From Lentzea sp. (GTDB taxonomy: Bacteria; Actinomycetota; Actinomycetes; Mycobacteriales; Pseudonocardiaceae), in NCBI GenBank assembly GCA_030146905.1, contig JASLAV010000090.1, positions 1 through 7,893 of the forward strand: DNA of 7,893 bases, read 5' to 3'. Positions within the stretch are counted from its first letter, which is position 1. Each line of letters begins with the position of its first letter. The position numbers were made by a program, and so were the translations under genes. Below, in pieces: positions 4,092 through 7,893 of the stretch. The notes below the pieces were generated by a model, which was given only the letters and a program-made list of their open reading frames with translations, did not search any database and was not told the DNA's origin.

Positions 4092-6815
4092 CTACGGTGT
4101 CCACGGTGCGCTCACGGCCCAGCTCACGTCCTGGCTGTACGAGGCGGGGTTGTCGTAAGCGTGCGCGCCGCCGTTCGAGGCGACCCAGACCTCCTCCTGG
4201 TAGTGGCGCATGCTGGTGCCGAGCTCGTTGAACGACTCCAGCCGCACGCCACCGGTGCCCTGCTGTGCGCAGAACGTCGCGTCGCGGCGGAAGATGTCCG
4301 TGTTGTCGTTCGTGGCGAGCCGGACGCGGAAGTCCGCGTGCCGCAGGAACTGGTTCGGGAAGTTGCGCGCCTCGAGCGAGTAGCAGGTCGGGTCGGCGAG
4401 CCCGCGCCGGACGACGAACGTGGCGTCCGACTTCAGCAGGCCGTCGCTGGAGCTCGTCACGACGTCCGTGCGTGCCAGCGCATCGCGGTGCCGCAGGTAG
4501 CGGTCCGTGAAGCCGGGCGAGGTCACCCGGAACGACCTGGCCTGGTCCAGCGGCAGTTCCGCACCGCTGCGCCACAACGCGACGCTGATCGCCCACGTCG
4601 TGTCCGCGGCGAAGGAGTTCGCGGTGTCCCAGGGGTTCGGGCCACCGCTGCGGGCCAGGTAGACGTTCGAGTTGTAGTGCCGCACGAACGCACCGCGCAC
4701 GTTGTAGGACTCCAGCGCGGTGCCGCCCGACCCTTCCCTCGGGCAGAACGTGGCGTCGGCGCGGAACAGGCTCGTGCCGTCGTTCACGTCCTTGCGGACG
4801 ACGGAGTTGCTGTGCCTCAGGAACTCACCGGGGAAGTTCCTCGACTCGAACGACACGCAGGCCGCGTCGGCGAGTCCTGGACGCACGTGGAACGTGGCGT
4901 CCAGCCTGCCCACGTCCGTGTTGATCACGTCGGTGCGGGTCGTTCCGCCCGTGTGGCGCAGGTAGCGGTCCGTGTAACCGGAAGTGGTGACACGCAACGA
5001 CACCACGTCGTCCGGTCCCACCGCCGTGCCGCGTGCCACGGCGAGCACCTTGAGGTTGATGTCCCGCACCCGCGACTCGGTCATCTTCAGGACCTGGCGG
5101 TCGTAGGTGTAGAAGCCGTTGACCTCGTTCTCCACGTCGTACGGCTCGGTGTAGACCGACGCGGACAACCCGCGCGTGTGGATCAGCCGTGCGACCTGCT
5201 TCGCGACCTCCTCGTACCGCTTGGTCAGCGACTGCTCGTCGGGGTACAGGGCTCCGTAGGCGAACCCGGCGCCCGGCTGGTACTCGTGGCCGACGATCCT
5301 GCGGCCCAGGCCGCCGAACTCGCCGAGCATCGCGACCCTGGTGTTGTCGGGCGTGCGGGTCGCGGTCGTGATCTGGTAGTGGTGGTCGTCGATCACGTCA
5401 CCGTTGCCGGGGTCGGGATCCGAGACGCAGCAGTTGGACCCCGAGTTGTGGTTGATCAGGCGGGTGTTGTCGATCGACCGGACCAGGTTCACGATCCGGC
5501 CCGCGTCGTACTCGCCCCAGCCCTCGTTGAACGGCACCCACTGCACGATCGACGTGATGCCCTTGAGCTGGTCGATCATCCGGCGCAGCTCTGACTCGAA
5601 GTTGGCGTGCGAGTTCGGGACCTCGTCGACCGAGTCGACCGACGGCATGTCCTGCCAGACCATCAGGCCGAGCCGGTCGGCGTGGTAGAACCAGCGCGCC
5701 GGTTCGACCTTGATGTGCTTGCGGACCATGTTGAAGCCCAGCGCCTTCTGGCGTTCGAGGTCCCACCGCAGTGCCGCGTCGGTCGGCGCCGTGTAGATGC
5801 CGTCCGGCCAGTAACCCTGGTCGAGCGTGCCCTGCTGGAAGACGAACTTCCCGTTCAGCAACGGCCGCATGACGCCGCCGACCATCGCCTTGCCCAGCGA
5901 GCGCATGCCGAAGTAGCCGGTGACGGAGTCCCCGCTGCCCAGCGTCACGCGCAGGTCGTAGAGGAACGGGTCGTCCGGCGACCACAGCCTGGCGTTCGGG
6001 ACGGGGACGCGCAGGGAGGTTCCGGTGGTGCCGGTCTGCCTGCCGACCACCTGCCCGCCGCTGAGCACCTCCGCGGTGACGCTCTGGCCAGCGGTGCCCT
6101 GCACGACCAGGTCGAGCGCGCCCGCGCCGACGTTCGGGGTGGTGTCGAGGCGCGTGACGTGGGCGCTGCGCACCGGTTCCAGCCACACCGTCTGCCAGAT
6201 GCCGGACGCGGCGGTGTAGAAGATGCCGCTCGGGTCACGGCGTTGCTTGCCGATCGGGTAGCGGCTGCCGTCGACCGGCGAGCTGACGCCGACGACGATC
6301 TCGTTCGTGCCCACCTGGAGCGCGGAGGTGATGTCGAACGAGAACGCGTCGAAGCCGCCGGTGTGCGTGCCGACCTGCCTGCCGTTGACCCAGACCCTCG
6401 ACTCCCAGGTCACCGCACCGAAGTTGAGCTTGACGTTCCGCCCGCTCCAGCCGGACGGAACGGTGAAGGTGCGGCGGTAGAACATGTTGTCCTCGTGCCG
6501 CTTGATGCCCGACAGAGCCGACTCGATCGGGTAGGGCACGAGGACGCCCTCCGCCAGCGGCCTGCCGATCGGCGGGTTGCCGAGGTTCGGTGCCCCCGCG
6601 AACTCCCAGACACCGTTGAGGTTCTGCCACTCGGTGCGCTGCAGTTGCGGCCGCGGGTACTCGGGCAGCGCGTTCGTCGGCGACACCTGGGAGGTCCAGG
6701 GGGTCGCCAGCGGAGGGGTCTTGGGGACCCACTCCACCGCGTGTGCCGCTGTTGGTGTTATGACCGTCGTAGTGATGAGGATTCCGACCAATACGCCCAG
6801 GACGCGTCTGGTCAT
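4092..6815 (-). CDS. Secreted GH2 glycoside hydrolase with two C-terminal AbfB (CBM42) domains; candidate beta-D-galactofuranosidase
   Basis: The 907-residue precursor has a signal peptide (MTRRVLGVLVGI..., cleavage after AHA at 24-26, no lipobox). Next come a GH2 jelly-roll sugar-binding domain (about 60-215), an Ig-like domain (about 216-305) and a TIM barrel (about 310-590). Catalytic residues are acid/base E431 in WVPFNEGW and nucleophile E499 in MLGEFGG; MVRKHIKVEPARW (363-375) is typical of this NEGW branch. The C-terminus holds two AbfB beta-trefoils (about 605-745 and 760-903). Each has three lobes with an R-H site (620-621, 667-668, 712-713; 775-776, 825-826, 870-871) and a closing DxTF/DxxW box. 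AbfB domains bind arabinofuranose side chains. GH2 includes beta-galactosidases, arabinofuranosidases and, as I recall, beta-D-galactofuranosidases. Co-transcription with a YjfF-like permease favours the last. ATG at 6815 gives the clean signal peptide and an SD; the 12-residue longer reading is rejected. Export may be Sec, or Tat through the Arg-Arg at 3-4. Confidence 0.93.
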   Translation of the reverse strand: MTRRVLGVLVGILITTTVITPTAAHAVEWVPKTPPLATPWTSQVSPTNALPEYPRPQLQRTEWQNLNGVWEFAGAPNLGNPPIGRPLAEGVLVPYPIESALSGIKRHEDNMFYRRTFTVPSGWSGRNVKLNFGAVTWESRVWVNGRQVGTHTGGFDAFSFDITSALQVGTNEIVVGVSSPVDGSRYPIGKQRRDPSGIFYTAASGIWQTVWLEPVRSAHVTRLDTTPNVGAGALDLVVQGTAGQSVTAEVLSGGQVVGRQTGTTGTSLRVPVPNARLWSPDDPFLYDLRVTLGSGDSVTGYFGMRSLGKAMVGGVMRPLLNGKFVFQQGTLDQGYWPDGIYTAPTDAALRWDLERQKALGFNMVRKHIKVEPARWFYHADRLGLMVWQDMPSVDSVDEVPNSHANFESELRRMIDQLKGITSIVQWVPFNEGWGEYDAGRIVNLVRSIDNTRLINHNSGSNCCVSDPDPGNGDVIDDHHYQITTATRTPDNTRVAMLGEFGGLGRRIVGHEYQPGAGFAYGALYPDEQSLTKRYEEVAKQVARLIHTRGLSASVYTEPYDVENEVNGFYTYDRQVLKMTESRVRDINLKVLAVARGTAVGPDDVVSLRVTTSGYTDRYLRHTGGTTRTDVINTDVGRLDATFHVRPGLADAACVSFESRNFPGEFLRHSNSVVRKDVNDGTSLFRADATFCPREGSGGTALESYNVRGAFVRHYNSNVYLARSGGPNPWDTANSFAADTTWAISVALWRSGAELPLDQARSFRVTSPGFTDRYLRHRDALARTDVVTSSSDGLLKSDATFVVRRGLADPTCYSLEARNFPNQFLRHADFRVRLATNDNTDIFRRDATFCAQQGTGGVRLESFNELGTSMRHYQEEVWVASNGGAHAYDNPASYSQDVSWAVSAPWTP

Positions 6816-6819
6816 GATG

Positions 6820-6824
6820 CTCCT
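6820..6824 (-). promoter_or_regulatory. SD site of the GH2 gene overlapping the upstream permease stop codon
   Basis: On the minus strand AGGAG shares its first two bases with the TAG stop of the permease gene (6823-6825) and lies four bases before the GH2 ATG. This geometry favours translational coupling, so transporter and secreted enzyme would be made from one message. Confidence 0.7.
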
Positions 6825-7788
6825 ATCTGCGCAGTATTCGTTGCAGGACAACGACGATGAGCAGGAACACCCCGCTCACGACAGACTGGTAGTTGCTGTC
6901 GAGCGTGCCGATCTGGTTGATGACGTTCTGGATGACCTTGATCAGGCCGACGCCGATCACGGTGCCCAGCACCGTGCCCATGCCGCCGGTCAGCAGGGTG
7001 CCGCCGATGACGACGACGGCGATGGCGTCCAGTTCCAGGCCGACACCGATGACCGTGACGCCCGACTGCAGGTAAGCGGCGGTCAGGGCGCCGGCGAGAC
7101 CCGCCAGCGTGCCGCTCATCGTGTAGACGAGCACCTTGGTCCTGGCGATGGGAACGCCCATGAGCCTGGCCGACTGCTCGGCACCTCCGGTCGCGAACAC
7201 GTTCTGGCCGAAGCTGGAGCGGTTCAGGACCGCACCGCCCAGCACGCAGAGCACGGCCGCGATGAAGATCGGGTAACCGAAGCCGAACACCGTGCCGCGG
7301 CCCAGTTCGACGAACGCGCTGTCCGCCGGGATCTGGTAGGTGGTGGCGCCCTCGTCGGTGATGACGAGCAGCAGGCCGCGCGCGAACAGCAGGGACGCCA
7401 GGGTGACGATGAACGGCGCCATGTTCGTGCGTGCGATCAGCAGGCCGTTGACCAGGCCGATGAGACCGCAGACCACCAGCGGCAGCAGCAACGCAGCCAG
7501 GAAGCCGTACTGCGACCCCCAGGCCGCCAGCACGCCTCCCAGCGCGTAGACCGAGCCCACGGACAGGTCGATGCCGCCCGTGATGATCACGAACGTCATG
7601 CCGAGCGCGATCACCGCGAGGAACGAGCCCTGCAGCGCCAGGTCGCGCACGTTGTCGAGGCTGCCGAAGCGCGGGAAGACCAGCCAGGACACCGCGACCA
7701 TGACCACCAGCGCGACGGCGGCGCCTTGGCGTTGCAGGACCTTGGTCCTCGACGCGGTCGACCTCGTGACAGCGGGTTGGGTGATCAT
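6823..7788 (-). CDS. yjfF: CUT2-family sugar ABC transporter permease, YjfF (galactofuranose importer) type
   Basis: This 321-residue inner-membrane protein belongs to the RbsC/AraH/XylH family of ABC permeases and has about eight to ten hydrophobic segments. ALGMTFVIITGGIDLSVGSV (61-80) is the family hallmark. The closest match I can recall is E. coli YjfF, the second permease of the YtfQRT-YjfF galactofuranose importer. Shared features are GVGLELDAIAVVVIGGTLLTGG (248-269, YjfF GVGVELDAIASVVIGGTLLSGG in the same place), MGTVLGTVIGV (270-280) and the IGTLDSNYQ end region. The start at 7788 has GGGAG five bases upstream and overlaps the stop of the preceding permease by ATGA, so the two permeases are probably translated together and form a heterodimer. 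The ATPase and binding protein are expected upstream, beyond the window edge. The substrate is inferred from resemblance; arabinofuranose, or ribose-like sugars, are alternatives. Confidence 0.88.
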   Translation of the reverse strand: MITQPAVTRSTASRTKVLQRQGAAVALVVMVAVSWLVFPRFGSLDNVRDLALQGSFLAVIALGMTFVIITGGIDLSVGSVYALGGVLAAWGSQYGFLAALLLPLVVCGLIGLVNGLLIARTNMAPFIVTLASLLFARGLLLVITDEGATTYQIPADSAFVELGRGTVFGFGYPIFIAAVLCVLGGAVLNRSSFGQNVFATGGAEQSARLMGVPIARTKVLVYTMSGTLAGLAGALTAAYLQSGVTVIGVGLELDAIAVVVIGGTLLTGGMGTVLGTVIGVGLIKVIQNVINQIGTLDSNYQSVVSGVFLLIVVVLQRILRR

Positions 7789-7893
7789 CGGCGCTCCCGA
7801 GCCACGTACACGGCGGCGATGATGATCGCGGCCTGGATCATCTGCGCGATCGAGTCCGGCAGGTTGTGCTTGATCAGCGTGGCCCTGACGAGC
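7785..7893 (-). CDS. C-terminus of an upstream CUT2 sugar ABC permease (partial, YtfT-like position)
   Basis: Only the last 35 residues are present; the gene runs off the right edge of the window. They end in SIAQMIQAAIIIAAVYVARERR (the last 22, first part of the final helix at about 18-29), a hydrophobic final helix with a basic tail, as in CUT2 permeases. The gene overlaps the next permease by four bases (ATGA). Two consecutive permease genes are the arrangement of ytfT-yjfF, where the transporter core is a heterodimer, rather than of rbsC or xylH, which are single. Calling it ytfT rests on position more than on sequence. Confidence 0.75.
   Translation of the reverse strand, partial: LVRATLIKHNLPDSIAQMIQAAIIIAAVYVARERR

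Noticed and set aside
3585..5594. A 669-codon plus-strand open frame across the flavoprotein 3' end and the glycosidase.
   Set aside because: It overlaps two well-supported genes, is rich in Arg, Ala and Val with no domain, and crosses the perfect terminator hairpin. It is a GC-bias shadow.
5607..6860. A 417-codon plus-strand open frame opposite the GH2 gene.
   Set aside because: It is low-complexity Arg/Val/Asp-rich translation antisense to conserved GH2 domains and has no recognisable motif.
4092..7788. In-frame TTA codons that would signal bldA control of the operon.
   Set aside because: The TAA trinucleotides I checked on the plus strand in this region fall out of frame with the genes, mostly as Tyr TAC contexts.

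Overview
The window reads as chromosomal DNA of a high-GC actinomycete. Codon third positions are almost all G or C, GTG starts are common, Shine-Dalgarno (SD) sites are GGAGG-type, transcription ends at GC-rich hairpins without T tracts, and two genes look leaderless. The protein families (HxlR, SPW-like membrane protein, geranylgeranyl-reductase-type flavoprotein, GH2 with AbfB domains) suit a soil Streptomyces- or Pseudonocardiales-like bacterium. The genus cannot be fixed from this piece alone. I see no RNA gene, CRISPR array, insertion sequence or phage gene.

Left part (about 1-1860). An HxlR-family repressor (500-862, minus) is divergent from a RidA/YjgF-family gene (954-1343, plus). 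Their 91-bp intergenic region holds an imperfect inverted repeat that is a plausible operator. Behind the repressor lies a small unrecognised protein (22-453, minus) built from a duplicated unit. The RidA-like protein has Ala where canonical RidA has its substrate-binding Arg, and the HxlR protein has Ser where many relatives have a conserved Cys. A small secreted four-cysteine protein (1399-1818) follows and ends at a hairpin.

Middle part (1861-4062). A four-helix membrane protein resembling SPW-repeat proteins (minus) is divergent from a class I methyltransferase. A compact FAD-dependent oxidoreductase of the geranylgeranyl-reductase type follows the methyltransferase. Both plus-strand genes have a TANNNT hexamer 5-7 bases before ATG and little or no SD site. 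A perfect 13-bp hairpin separates this unit from the convergent right-hand operon.

Right part (4092-7893, all minus) is the downstream end of a sugar-uptake operon. In transcription order it holds the C-terminus of a CUT2 ABC permease, a second permease very like E. coli YjfF (the galactofuranose importer YtfQRT-YjfF), and a large secreted GH2 glycosidase with two C-terminal AbfB (CBM42) domains. The permeases overlap by ATGA, and the glycosidase SD site overlaps the second permease's stop codon, so the three genes are tightly coupled. The simplest reading is extracellular release and import of a furanose sugar. Galactofuranose is the favoured candidate and arabinofuranose the alternative.
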